A stretch of 64,000 bases of DNA. It comes from Lentisphaera marina. Lineage in GTDB: Bacteria > Verrucomicrobiota > Lentisphaeria > Lentisphaerales > Lentisphaeraceae. The position numbers and the translations under genes were made by a program. Positions 16,955 to 25,348 of the stretch are shown one piece after another; position 1 is the first letter of the stretch, and every line of letters begins with the position of its first letter. Below the pieces are notes generated by a model. That model had not been told where the DNA came from, did not search any database, and saw only the letters and a program-made list of their open reading frames with translations. The stretch covers positions 2,294,001 to 2,358,000 of the forward strand of contig NZ_JAQZZL010000002.1 of assembly GCF_028745505.1 (NCBI RefSeq), written 5' to 3'.

Positions 16955-19492
16955 TTACTTGCGGTAGAGAAAAGCATCTGAACTTAAGAGTGAAGTGAGT
17001 AGAGCTTTCATACTTCCGCCATTGTCTTTGTAGGCCTTGTGGGCCGCCTGAAGGACAGGGCCATCGTGTAAAGTTTCGTTGCGACCCATCCAGAAACGGA
17101 AGGCATGACGCACAAAGACTTGTTCCACGCGCTCACTATTGGCTAACTTGTCAATCAACTCAAAAGCATTAGCTACGGGCCCATCCAAAGAGGGGTCTCC
17201 TGAATCAATAATCTCACCCGAAGTATCGACTGGTTTACCGAATTCTAGCTTACGAAACATGCCCACGTGATTGTAAGACTCAAAAGTTAAACCTAGAGGA
17301 TCCATCTTATCATGACAGCTCCAACAGTACTTTTCTTGCGTCACTCGCATACGTGACCTAAGTGTTGTCCCTGGCTCATCTGGAAGCTGCGCATCTACTG
17401 TAATAGGCACATCGGGAATCCCGCCACCAAGCAAACGTTCACGGATCCATATCCCACGATGAATGGCGTGATTATCCATGGCATCAGAGTGGGATATCAA
17501 CCAAGAGGGATGAGTTAAAATCCCCATTCTCTGGCCCTGTGGAGCACTGGACAATAGTCGGTCTATATCACTAAAACCTTTACCAAACGAACGACGCCCT
17601 AAGCGAGCAGATATCTTTTCCCCTTCAAATTTGGCTAACTTAATTTCGGCTTTATCGTATGAATCCTGCTTAGCCACAAGACCTTTTTTCTGTAAACTTA
17701 GTTTTTTGATTTTTTTACTCAATTCACTTTGCTTACTACCTTTGCCAAGCTCTTTCTGCTCTTTGCTGAGTTTTTTCATTTCAGCACTAATCTCTTGAAT
17801 CTTGTCCTTCTCTTGCGCTATGACTTGCGGATCAATCTTTGACTTTTCAGAGAGTTCTAGGAATTGCCCAAAAAACTGCTCGTCACTTTTATGTGCCACG
17901 ACTTTCTGTGTTGTCAGCAATTGCTTCAAAACGTCTTTGTCTTCTGCGAGAATCAACTCAACCAAACGATCCGTACTCGCCGAAGCATAAAATAAGTTAT
18001 GATAATATCGGCCAGCTGTTTTCCCCTCTATTCCCGCATTAGCTAAAGCTTTATCATCTTTGCAAATGTAACCGGCTAAATCGTAATCAAAATACTCACG
18101 AAAAAATTGTAAAATGCGCGGCTTGCGAAAGCTGTCTTTATCGAGCATGCGAGTCAGCTCGCGTTTCACATCTTCACGACTACGCATTTTTCCTTTTTCG
18201 ATCGCTTCTCGTAGGGTCGCGTCGGGTTTCACATAACTCAAGGCATGGTTCAATGCCAAGCCGAGCTCCCAATCTTGCATCATGACTCGGCCATATTGAT
18301 CAGGCTTCGAGCTTTCGGCTAATTCAGTTCGAAAAAGCGCTTCGCGATCTAAAAAAATCGCTGTTAGCCCCATCATTAGACCTTCCTTTTGTCCGAGTTG
18401 CGAAATGGTGGCTTCTACCACCTGATAATACTTCTCGACTTCTTTTTCACTCGCAGGGCGAAAGCTGAGCATTTCAAATAAATAAGCAATCGTTTTGCGT
18501 ATCTCATACTCAGATGACATTTTTTGGGGATCGGCAAACAAATCATAAACTGGGGTCATGGGACGACGAATTGTAGTCGAATAAGTTATGGCAGAAGGCA
18601 AACCGCGAAGGTCTCCCTCCTCCCGAACTTCTTCATAAGTCTTTGGATCATCAGTAATCTGCGCTGGATTGGCCACTAAACTTTCTGGACCATAAGCCAT
18701 GTACTTTAAAATATCCTTCGCTTTCGTAAGGATTTGAGTTGATTCCGCACTATTGACTCCATGCTTATCTGCGTAACTCGCAAAACCATGTTTCCGCATA
18801 GTCGACAGTACGACAGGAACACTTTTTACCGCAGTTGCATATGCCACTGTACCGCCCTGCCAGCCGTTAATCCTATCCACACCAAAATAGAGCTTAAGTT
18901 CACCCCCGTGATTGGTGGGTACCGCATCGCCATATGTTCGAAGTCCAGGCTTTAATGGATTGTATTCTGCTTCTTTGTTAATCAACAAACTCAATCGAGT
19001 TATGTGCTCTTGTGGGGTAACCCGCCAAATGCGTTTAGGAGATGAAGTCGGCTGAAGCTTTAATCCTTTAGGATTAGGAGAAAATAACAAATCATGATTC
19101 AGGAAGTTTCCTTTTTTGGGAGATTTATGGGCATAAAAACCACCCTTATCTTTCATGACGCGCTCCATTTCTTGGCGCACCCAGTCGGAGAACTCAAGCT
19201 TTTCAATCACGGTGAGCTTATCTTTTTTCTTTGGAGGCATTTCTCCCAGAGCAACTTGAGCCCAAATGGATTTCCATACGGCTATATTGCCTTCATTCAC
19301 TGGCCCCAAATCCAAAAGGTTTAAGTCGCCTTCTGTTTTTTCGTCATCGTGACAATTTGTACAATTATTATCAATGAATTCCACTCCATAGGAATCAAAA
19401 TCCTTGTTGATGTGAGTTCCCGGTGCGTACGTTTCTTTGCCCTGGCTACTTATTTGCAATGCTAGCAAAGCCAGTAATAAATAACGACTCAT
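16955..19492 (-). CDS. PVC-type secreted c-cytochrome protein (DUF1587/1592/1588/1585)
   Basis: 845 residues with a signal peptide (1-18). The N-terminal cytochrome-like module has a CxxCH heme site (CTNCHDDEKTEGDLNL) near residue 44. The middle holds the DUF1592-type segments (RKTIAYLFEMLSFRPASEKEV, AIFLDREALFRTEL, RILQFFREYFDYD). A Lys/Glu-rich coiled coil occupies about 565-640. The DUF1588 part has a second CxxCH (YCWSCHDKMDPLGLTFE), and DUF1585 closes the protein. Its ATG directly abuts the TAA of the DUF1552 gene, so the two are co-translated. The pair is widespread in Planctomycetes, Verrucomicrobia and Lentisphaerae; the function is unproven. Very likely a real, intact gene. Confidence 0.87.
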   Translation of the reverse strand: MSRYLLLALLALQISSQGKETYAPGTHINKDFDSYGVEFIDNNCTNCHDDEKTEGDLNLLDLGPVNEGNIAVWKSIWAQVALGEMPPKKKDKLTVIEKLEFSDWVRQEMERVMKDKGGFYAHKSPKKGNFLNHDLLFSPNPKGLKLQPTSSPKRIWRVTPQEHITRLSLLINKEAEYNPLKPGLRTYGDAVPTNHGGELKLYFGVDRINGWQGGTVAYATAVKSVPVVLSTMRKHGFASYADKHGVNSAESTQILTKAKDILKYMAYGPESLVANPAQITDDPKTYEEVREEGDLRGLPSAITYSTTIRRPMTPVYDLFADPQKMSSEYEIRKTIAYLFEMLSFRPASEKEVEKYYQVVEATISQLGQKEGLMMGLTAIFLDREALFRTELAESSKPDQYGRVMMQDWELGLALNHALSYVKPDATLREAIEKGKMRSREDVKRELTRMLDKDSFRKPRILQFFREYFDYDLAGYICKDDKALANAGIEGKTAGRYYHNLFYASASTDRLVELILAEDKDVLKQLLTTQKVVAHKSDEQFFGQFLELSEKSKIDPQVIAQEKDKIQEISAEMKKLSKEQKELGKGSKQSELSKKIKKLSLQKKGLVAKQDSYDKAEIKLAKFEGEKISARLGRRSFGKGFSDIDRLLSSAPQGQRMGILTHPSWLISHSDAMDNHAIHRGIWIRERLLGGGIPDVPITVDAQLPDEPGTTLRSRMRVTQEKYCWSCHDKMDPLGLTFESYNHVGMFRKLEFGKPVDTSGEIIDSGDPSLDGPVANAFELIDKLANSERVEQVFVRHAFRFWMGRNETLHDGPVLQAAHKAYKDNGGSMKALLTSLLSSDAFLYRK

Positions 19493-20830
19493 TTAAGAGA
19501 TCACTTCTTTTAAGGGTCCTGTGGAAGAATCGTAACGCGCCGCCATTTTTTCTGACATATTAAAGCGCTCATTATTGACTCCCACTGTTTTAAGAATGGA
19601 AGCATACAAAGCATTGATTGGACGAGTTCCATCAAGCTGAGTAAAACGCCCCATCTTAAAGGCCCCCTGGCAATCTCCTATGAGAATAAATGGCCAAGTC
19701 GTTCCCTTGGTATGTTGCTTATCTGCGTTATTACTCGTGTAAACGATCAGCGTATTATCCATCATCGTTCCACTTCCTTCAGGAACACTCTCAAGCTCCT
19801 GTATGAGCTTAACTAGCATCTGTGAGTTGTATTGCCTTATCTTTATCCAAATGGGATTATTGTGTTGCGGCATATGCCCTAAGTTATGCCCCTGCTTTTC
19901 CACTCCGAGTCCCTTCCAGGAACCAAATATTTCACCCCGCCCAGAAGCCACTGTCAAAACATTAGTCACACCAGATTTCAATGCTGAAATCCCCAAGTCC
20001 AAAAGAACGTCATGCCAATCTGTCTCGAAACTCGGCTTGGTATAGCGATCATCTAATTTTGGCGCAAATTCTGCCAAGTTAAGCGAAGCTTTATCCAAGC
20101 GTTCCCGCAAGCCATTCATTTGTTCAAATCCCTTGGTGAACTCACCATAAAGTTTTTGATCGTATACAGGTAAACCCGCACTACCTCCACGGGCAATTTC
20201 TTCTATGTTCTTAAGCATCAAGGACTGAGCTTGGTGTTGATTTTTAAGCTCTCCAGTAGCCAATCCACCATAGAGTAACTTATACAAATGTAAGGGATTT
20301 GAATACATAAAGATAGGCTTGCCCGCACCACTGGCAGAGAGCGTCGCAAGCGTTGGTTTTGCTCGCATATTCCCCAAGGAATCCATACCAATGGATAAAT
20401 GAGGCAAAAGTGTTTCAGGTAAAACCCGACTTAATTCATAGTCAATCGTCGATGCACTCGGCGGTACACCATCGCCCCCTCGATAGCCACCTAAGGCGCC
20501 AAAAAAAGCACTGTGATTAGGTGCCGTATGTTTACCATGCAAGCCATTAATAATATGAATCCTTTCTCTATAAGGCTGCAGGGCTTGAATCGGTTCTGGC
20601 AGGGTCGCATTGGCAAGGGATCCACTATTTTGCATACCTAAAGGAATACATGTCTTAGGCTCAAATCCCTGATTTTGAAGAAAGAAAATCACGCGCTTGG
20701 GGCCACCCGAAAAATTGCTGTCCAATGCACTTGGCTGCGCAAATTGTGAATACACATTTGAACTAAAAGCAACTGAACCTAAGGCTCCTAACATTGTCTT
20801 TAAGGCGTCACGACGATTAAGATGATTCAT
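19493..20830 (-). CDS. DUF1552 protein with Tat-type leader
   Basis: 445 residues. The leader MNHLNRRDALKTMLGALGSVAFSS carries a twin-arginine motif (NRRDALK), implying export in folded form. The DUF1552 pattern is visible: RVIFFLQNQGFEPKTCIP, HGKHTAPNHSAFFGALGG, PPSASTIDYELSR, TLIVYTSNNADKQHTKGTTWP. The last stretch resembles the metal site of the alkaline-phosphatase/sulfatase superfamily, so a hydrolase fold is possible. It is first gene of a two-gene operon with the DUF1592-type cytochrome protein. The DUF1552 description is confident, biochemical role unknown. Confidence 0.87.
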   Translation of the reverse strand: MNHLNRRDALKTMLGALGSVAFSSNVYSQFAQPSALDSNFSGGPKRVIFFLQNQGFEPKTCIPLGMQNSGSLANATLPEPIQALQPYRERIHIINGLHGKHTAPNHSAFFGALGGYRGGDGVPPSASTIDYELSRVLPETLLPHLSIGMDSLGNMRAKPTLATLSASGAGKPIFMYSNPLHLYKLLYGGLATGELKNQHQAQSLMLKNIEEIARGGSAGLPVYDQKLYGEFTKGFEQMNGLRERLDKASLNLAEFAPKLDDRYTKPSFETDWHDVLLDLGISALKSGVTNVLTVASGRGEIFGSWKGLGVEKQGHNLGHMPQHNNPIWIKIRQYNSQMLVKLIQELESVPEGSGTMMDNTLIVYTSNNADKQHTKGTTWPFILIGDCQGAFKMGRFTQLDGTRPINALYASILKTVGVNNERFNMSEKMAARYDSSTGPLKEVIS

Positions 20831-21062
20831 AAGGCTCCGAGTTTATATTCACAATCTGTTTATATAAAACTATACGAATCAAATCAATAAACATTACTCA
20901 TGCATTTTAAAAAAAATACAATTTTATAATTCCCCCACGCCCTAAATCATGCACCCATGTCTGTTCGTGGTACAGGATTTAGCCTTGTTTTTCCCAGACG
21001 ATAAATCGTGAACTTCATACTTGGATCGAAAAATAAGCTTTATGAAAAAGTATACGAACTCT

Positions 21063-22079
21063 TTAAGTTATGCTGATGTGAAAAGCCTGGTTTTGCTCTC
21101 GCACCGAGAATTTTACCTTTAGGAATTTTTGAATCACTTCCATATTTGTCCTTGTATGACTCGATATTTCTGTGCATAAAAACTCACCCTCTCCTGCCAA
21201 AGCCATGGGCAAAAGCAATTGATCGGCAAGGTGTTCACCAACTGGCGCTTCTGACAAAAGGTACTTGCGAATGGCGCAAACTGCTTTGTCAGCCACCCTC
21301 GCAGCACGTATCCCTTTTTCACCAAAGGATGAGCATAATTCACTGACATGCTCAAATTCGAGCTCAGTCATAACGATATTCCCAGGTCCATTAGGCTGCA
21401 GAACTTCTTCTGCAGAAATATCCTTCCATTCTAATTTACTTTGCAAAACTTTGACTTCGCTTTCTGCTATAGAAATTGGAATGCTAGAGACCACTGCTCG
21501 ACCACGACGATTCTTTAATGCCCCTCGAGTCATAAGCGAAAGACTTTTCAGTTCATTGACAGGCTCAATACTTACATTCATGCGTCCGCCTCCCGCAGGA
21601 AAAAAGCCCCAATCTTCCAAGTTCATGTCCATCTTAACTCCCATTTTGGCTAATTGAGGTACAAAAACCTGCTTCAAAAAGTCAAAAGGTGGCGCCATGG
21701 GATTATGTGTTCCTCCTTCTAGAATCAAAGTGCTGGGGCCATCTGCCAAAATCAAAGCCGGCATCACCGTTTGAAGTACTAAGCCCACACTGCCTGCAGA
21801 CCCCACATTGAAGTGATAGTCGCCCGCCTGAATCTCGCCCGGGATAAAACTAACTTCCATAGATTTCAATTCATCGCCCTGGACGCGAGCGCCACAAAAT
21901 TTTTGCGCTGCTCGCACACAAGCTAAATGCTGGCGCATCAGTCCAGGCTTGGCACGCCCCGCACGAATATTTTTAAATTCGACCCTCTTCCCAGTAATCA
22001 TGCTCAATGCCAATGAACTGCGTAAAACTTGCCCACCACCTTCTCCGAGTGAACCATCAATATGTATTGTTTCCATCAT
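21063..22079 (-). CDS. rtcA: RNA 3'-terminal phosphate cyclase
   Basis: Converts RNA 3'-phosphates (and 5'-phosphates) through an adenylylated intermediate, giving 2',3'-cyclic ends. 338 residues, the same as the E. coli enzyme. Family signatures: GSLGEGGGQVLRSSLALS at the N-terminus, RAGRAKPGLMRQHL, GGTHNPMAPPFDFL, GGGRMNVSI, and GEHLADQLLLPMALAG. The histidine nucleophile should be His308 in SSHTRTN, equivalent to E. coli His309. It is the last gene of the slipin-rtcB-rtcA operon, separated from rtcB by 40 bp containing a GC-rich hairpin. Regulation is expected through RtcR and the sigma-54 promoter upstream of slipin. No terminator is obvious in the 231 bp beyond. Confidence 0.95.
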   Translation of the reverse strand: MMETIHIDGSLGEGGGQVLRSSLALSMITGKRVEFKNIRAGRAKPGLMRQHLACVRAAQKFCGARVQGDELKSMEVSFIPGEIQAGDYHFNVGSAGSVGLVLQTVMPALILADGPSTLILEGGTHNPMAPPFDFLKQVFVPQLAKMGVKMDMNLEDWGFFPAGGGRMNVSIEPVNELKSLSLMTRGALKNRRGRAVVSSIPISIAESEVKVLQSKLEWKDISAEEVLQPNGPGNIVMTELEFEHVSELCSSFGEKGIRAARVADKAVCAIRKYLLSEAPVGEHLADQLLLPMALAGEGEFLCTEISSHTRTNMEVIQKFLKVKFSVREQNQAFHISIT

Positions 22080-22093
22080 TAATTCTCCTTAAA

Positions 22094-22114
22094 CGGAGCC
22101 CTCCGCGGGCTCCG
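22094..22114 (-). other. Intercistronic hairpin between rtcB and rtcA
   Basis: Perfect 8-bp stem cggagccc / gggctccg with a 5-nt loop, filling most of the 40-bp gap. It lacks a T tract in the direction of transcription, so it is more likely an mRNA-stability or processing element, or a partial attenuator, than a full terminator. Confidence 0.6.
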
Positions 22115-22119
22115 CATAT

Positions 22120-23349
22120 TTATCCTTTCACACACACAACTTGCTTAAGTGTATGCACTATATCCACCAAATCATTTTGAGCTGCCATGACGTCCTCAAT
22201 ATCTTTATAGGCCATCGGAATCTCGTCAATTACACCTGAATCTTTACGGCATTCCACCCCTTCAGTTGCTTTAATTTGATCTTCCACCGAATACATTTTA
22301 CGTGCCGCAGTTCTGGACATCGCACGTCCTGCACCGTGAGAACAACTACAGAAACTCTCTTGATTCCCTTTGCCGCGAACAATAAATGATTTAGCACCCA
22401 TGCTACCAGGAATAATCCCCAATTCGCCTTCACGAGTACGTACAGCACCTTTTCTCGTCACTAGCACATTCTCACCAAAGTGATTTTCTTTTTCGACGTA
22501 GTTATGATGACAGTTCACCGCCATTTTATTCGTCGTAAAAGTCGGTAGTATTTCAGATTTACGCAATTCTTGAATCAAATTCTCCATCATCATGAAGCGA
22601 TTCGTTTTTGCATAATCCTGTGCCCACTGAACCGCATCACAGTAATCATCAAAGTGCTCTGTCCCTTCAGGAAAATAAGCAAGATCCTTATCTGGCAGAT
22701 TGATCATCCATTTTTCCATATCTTTTTTTGCCTGGTTGATGTAGGACATACCAATTCTATTTCCGATTCCTCTAGAACCGGAATGCAGCATTATCCAAAC
22801 GCGATTGGCTTCATCCAAACACAATTCGATAAAGTGGTTACCTCCCCCTAGACTCCCCAATTGCTGCATTGGGTGACGACGAGTTTCTGCCTGAGGATTT
22901 TTAGCAATGATTTTTTGATAAGCTTCATCTAGGCCTTCCCAAGCTTTTTCTATCGCTGCGGGAGCTTCTTTCCATCCACCTTTTTTATGATTGGCAGCAC
23001 GGCTAGAAAAATCTCCATGAGGGCAGGCCATCTCTATGGCTAATCTGATTTTACTCAGGTCATCCGGCAAATCATTAGCCGTCAAGGAAGTCTGTACGGC
23101 CATCATTCCGCAACCAATATCAACCCCCACTGCGGCGGGAATAATCGCGCCCTTAGTTGGGATCACACTTCCAATTGTTGCCCCTTTCCCAAGGTGAACA
23201 TCTGGCATTAGGGCAATCCATTTATAAATAAAAGGCATCTGTGCTGCTTTGCGCACTTGTTTCTCTGCCTCGGGTTCAAAAGGAACTCCTTTTGTCCAGG
23301 CTTTGATCAATCCTTTCCCTTTTTCATCAGACAATACATTATAATTCAT
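22120..23349 (-). CDS. rtcB: 3'-phosphate / 5'-hydroxyl RNA ligase RtcB
   Basis: GTP/Mn-dependent ligase that joins RNA 2',3'-cyclic-phosphate or 3'-phosphate ends to 5'-OH ends. 409 residues from the ATG at 23349, chosen because GGAGAAAG lies just upstream; an in-frame codon at 23409 would add 20 unconserved residues across that site. Metal-site motifs GVDIGCG (Asp77, Cys80), GGGNHFIEL and HSGSRGIGNRIG are present, and the guanylylated nucleophile is His338 in CSCSHGAGRAMSR. It lies between slipin and rtcA in one operon. Sequence and length match functional RtcB. Confidence 0.96.
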   Translation of the reverse strand: MNYNVLSDEKGKGLIKAWTKGVPFEPEAEKQVRKAAQMPFIYKWIALMPDVHLGKGATIGSVIPTKGAIIPAAVGVDIGCGMMAVQTSLTANDLPDDLSKIRLAIEMACPHGDFSSRAANHKKGGWKEAPAAIEKAWEGLDEAYQKIIAKNPQAETRRHPMQQLGSLGGGNHFIELCLDEANRVWIMLHSGSRGIGNRIGMSYINQAKKDMEKWMINLPDKDLAYFPEGTEHFDDYCDAVQWAQDYAKTNRFMMMENLIQELRKSEILPTFTTNKMAVNCHHNYVEKENHFGENVLVTRKGAVRTREGELGIIPGSMGAKSFIVRGKGNQESFCSCSHGAGRAMSRTAARKMYSVEDQIKATEGVECRKDSGVIDEIPMAYKDIEDVMAAQNDLVDIVHTLKQVVCVKG

Positions 23350-23409
23350 TTTTCTTTCTCCATAAAATTTAAGTAAAATTAATTGCGAAATTCGCAAAGT
23401 CTCTGTCAC

Positions 23410-23434
23410 GCCAGAGGAGCCAAGCCCCTCTGGC
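23410..23434 (-). other. Intercistronic hairpin between slipin and rtcB
   Basis: Perfect 8-bp stem gccagagg / cctctggc with a 9-nt loop in the 90-bp gap between the slipin stop and the rtcB start. Like the one before rtcA, it has no T tract. Confidence 0.6.
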
Positions 23435-23439
23435 AGTGT

Positions 23440-24720
23440 TTAAGCCAAAGTTCGCAAGCTATCGATCACACCTTTATCACCTGCGATAATGGTTAAGGCT
23501 GCATTGCTGGCAACTTTTTCGGCCATTTCCAATTCTCGTAACTTTAACAAGATAGGATTCTGCTCCATGATTTTTGCCGTATTAGCTTGGGATCGCATTG
23601 CCGCCGTTTCCTCGCGACGCGTTATATAGGAGGCTTCTGCCACCTTCCTTGCTTCTGTCACACGGTTTAAAATATCCTTCATATCACCTGGCAAGATAAT
23701 ATCTTTTAAACCCAAGGAACGCACATCCAAGCCCATCTGCATACCAGCCTCACGAATCGAAGATTCCACCAATTGCTCTAAGCTCTCCTTATCACTTAAC
23801 AAGCTATCCAAATCGCGTGAACCTATGGCGCTACGCAAAATCATTTGAGCTTCTTTGTATAAAGCCGATTGGTAATCTTGGAATTCTTGAATCGCTTTGA
23901 CCGCATCTTGAACTTTATAAGTCACCAAGGCATTGACCCGTAAGGAAACTTTATCACCAGTCATAATTTCCTGACCAGTGATCTCAAAAGTGGACTCTCG
24001 CAAATCTACTATTTGTACGTCGACTTTACGGATACCTTTCCAATAGGCATAACGCCCCTCAGAAAAGCGGTGCTCAAGCTTCCCATCAATATTCACCAAG
24101 GCTATTTGACCAGCACTCACATCAACTTTCTCGATAATCGCAGAACTAGTGCGCACCATGTCGTTTAAACGACTGTGCTGAATAAACACATCATCAACTG
24201 CAATTTTCTCCACATTCACCGCATTGCCCTCTTTCCAAAAGGCGAATACGGGTGCTGAAAAAACGTCGTAGAAACGATTATTTATGCTAATCAATGCTCG
24301 CTTGTTATCTTCCAAAGTATAAAATTCCAAATCAGGAAAACCCTCAGCTCTACGGGACATAGATTCCAAATCTCCGTGGACAAATACTTTTCCTATTTTA
24401 AAAACCTCGATTTCCACTTCTTCAAAAACTTTCCAAAAAGCATGAATCCCTGGTGCCAAAAATCTTTCTACTCGACCATTGATTGTCAATAAGCCACGCT
24501 CGCCATCTAAAATCTTTACAATTTCCATTTCAGAAGCTTCTTCGCGATTTCTCCAAACATAATCCAAACGCTCAGTTTTCACCTCTAATTGACGAACATC
24601 AAAAACTTCAAATTCCACTTTTTTCACGGGATTACCAAAATGACGTCCCGCTTTTACAAGCTGCTTAAATTCACCATTCACAAATTTTAATGCTCTTTCA
24701 TATTCTTTTATTTTTATCAT
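23440..24720 (-). CDS. Slipin / SPFH (stomatin-like) protein with repeated N-terminal domain
   Basis: 426 residues. The C-terminal half (about 200-410) is an SPFH domain (VSLRVNALVTYKVQDAVKAIQEFQDY, MGLDVRSLGLKDIILPGDMKDILN, AEASYITRREETAAMRSQANTAKI). The N-terminal part consists of about four related ~65-residue units starting near residues 4, 65, 131 and 196, each with the pattern RALxxINGxxxxxxxPGxHAFWKxxxxVxVE. There is no obvious N-terminal membrane helix, unlike classical slipins. Slipins of this kind recur in Rtc RNA-repair operons; their role there is unclear. First cistron behind the sigma-54-type promoter and tRNA-like leader. Start supported by AAGGA upstream. Confidence 0.85.
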   Translation of the reverse strand: MIKIKEYERALKFVNGEFKQLVKAGRHFGNPVKKVEFEVFDVRQLEVKTERLDYVWRNREEASEMEIVKILDGERGLLTINGRVERFLAPGIHAFWKVFEEVEIEVFKIGKVFVHGDLESMSRRAEGFPDLEFYTLEDNKRALISINNRFYDVFSAPVFAFWKEGNAVNVEKIAVDDVFIQHSRLNDMVRTSSAIIEKVDVSAGQIALVNIDGKLEHRFSEGRYAYWKGIRKVDVQIVDLRESTFEITGQEIMTGDKVSLRVNALVTYKVQDAVKAIQEFQDYQSALYKEAQMILRSAIGSRDLDSLLSDKESLEQLVESSIREAGMQMGLDVRSLGLKDIILPGDMKDILNRVTEARKVAEASYITRREETAAMRSQANTAKIMEQNPILLKLRELEMAEKVASNAALTIIAGDKGVIDSLRTLA

Positions 24721-24877
24721 CTTTCTTTTCCTTTTTATTTAATGTTCTCAGAAAAAGATCCGCTGCTTCACGATCAAAGTTCACGGAAGTTGGTTTTAGC
24801 CGACATTCTCAACTCTTCTGACTTCCATGCTTTCCTCTCCTTCTTTCCTCAGCATTTCCGTTTTCCGAATTGTCTCC

Positions 24878-25157
24878 TGCCGGCGCTATCCACCACTTGC
24901 AAGGCTAGCTTCAATCACTCTCAATGAGAGCTCGGATTTCACTTCTCTTTTTCTTCGAACGGTTTTGTTTGCCCCTAAGGGCTGGAGTCTAAGGCGAGAA
25001 TCGAACTCGCAACAACACGATTCTAAGTCATGCGCTCTACCAGTGAGCTACTTGGACATTCGCTTTACAGGCGATTGTTTTATCGACTCCTGCTTTCAAA
25101 CCGTTCGCGGAACGCTAAAACCTCATCACTGTAGCTTAGGTAATAGCGCCGCCGGCA
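24878..25157 (-). ncRNA. Structured leader RNA of the rtc operon enclosing a tRNA-like domain
   Basis: On the minus strand, 12 bp can pair across 280 nt: TGCCGGCG-gcg-CTAT (25143-25157) with ATAGCGCCGGCA (24878-24889), leaving a 3-nt bulge. Inside lies a perfect 10-bp pair, CGAACGGTTT (25098-25107) with AAACCGTTCG (24956-24965), which encloses the tRNA-like cloverleaf. A competing perfect 8-bp pair, ATCGACTC (25159-25166) with GAGTCGAT (25082-25089), crosses both, so the RNA may switch between folds. A small GCCC-ttag-GGGC hairpin follows the CCA. The arrangement of a bulged closing stem around a tRNA-like module recalls bacterial Y RNAs, but no Ro60/Rsr gene is in the window. There is no protein-coding alternative: the plus-strand frames across it are not conserved-looking. 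Inference from by-eye pairing. Confidence 0.6.
24983..25057 (-). tRNA. tRNA-like gene, anticodon UAG, encoded CCA, in the rtc operon leader
   Basis: Complete cloverleaf: acceptor GTCCAAG/CTTAGAC (one C-A mismatch), D arm GCTC-ACTGGTA-GAGC, anticodon arm CATGA-CTTAGAA-TCGTG, 5-nt variable loop, T arm GCGAG-TTCGATT-CTCGC, discriminator T and CCA. Loop position 34-36 is UAG, which would read the leucine codon CUA. However, bacterial leucine tRNAs have a long variable arm, absent here, and the acceptor mismatch and T73 are also atypical. It lies in the transcribed leader between the sigma-54-type promoter and slipin. Most likely a tRNA-like element of the RNA-repair operon rather than an ordinary elongator tRNA, though a working tRNA is not excluded. 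Confidence 0.75.
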
Positions 25158-25177
25158 TGAGTCGATGAGAACAATAG

Positions 25178-25194
25178 AGAAAAAGGCGTGCCAA
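25178..25194 (-). promoter_or_regulatory. Sigma-54 promoter of the slipin-rtcB-rtcA operon
   Basis: On the minus strand the sequence reads TTGGCACG-CCTT-TTTCT. The -24 element matches YTGGCACG fully, N4 spacing is correct and the -12 element differs from TTGCW only by G to T. Transcription would start near 25167 and run through the tRNA-like leader. RtcR, the sigma-54 activator expected to drive it, is encoded divergently 155 bp away. Confidence 0.7.
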
Positions 25195-25348
25195 CTTTTT
25201 AACAACAAGATAACAAATAGACATAAGTTATTTATTTTAAACTAGATAAAAATAATAAATAATTTTTATAGTTTTTTGAGATAAAAATATTATCGTATTT
25301 ATTTATAATATTTTATACAAATTTATATTTAAAGATATATAATTTTAC

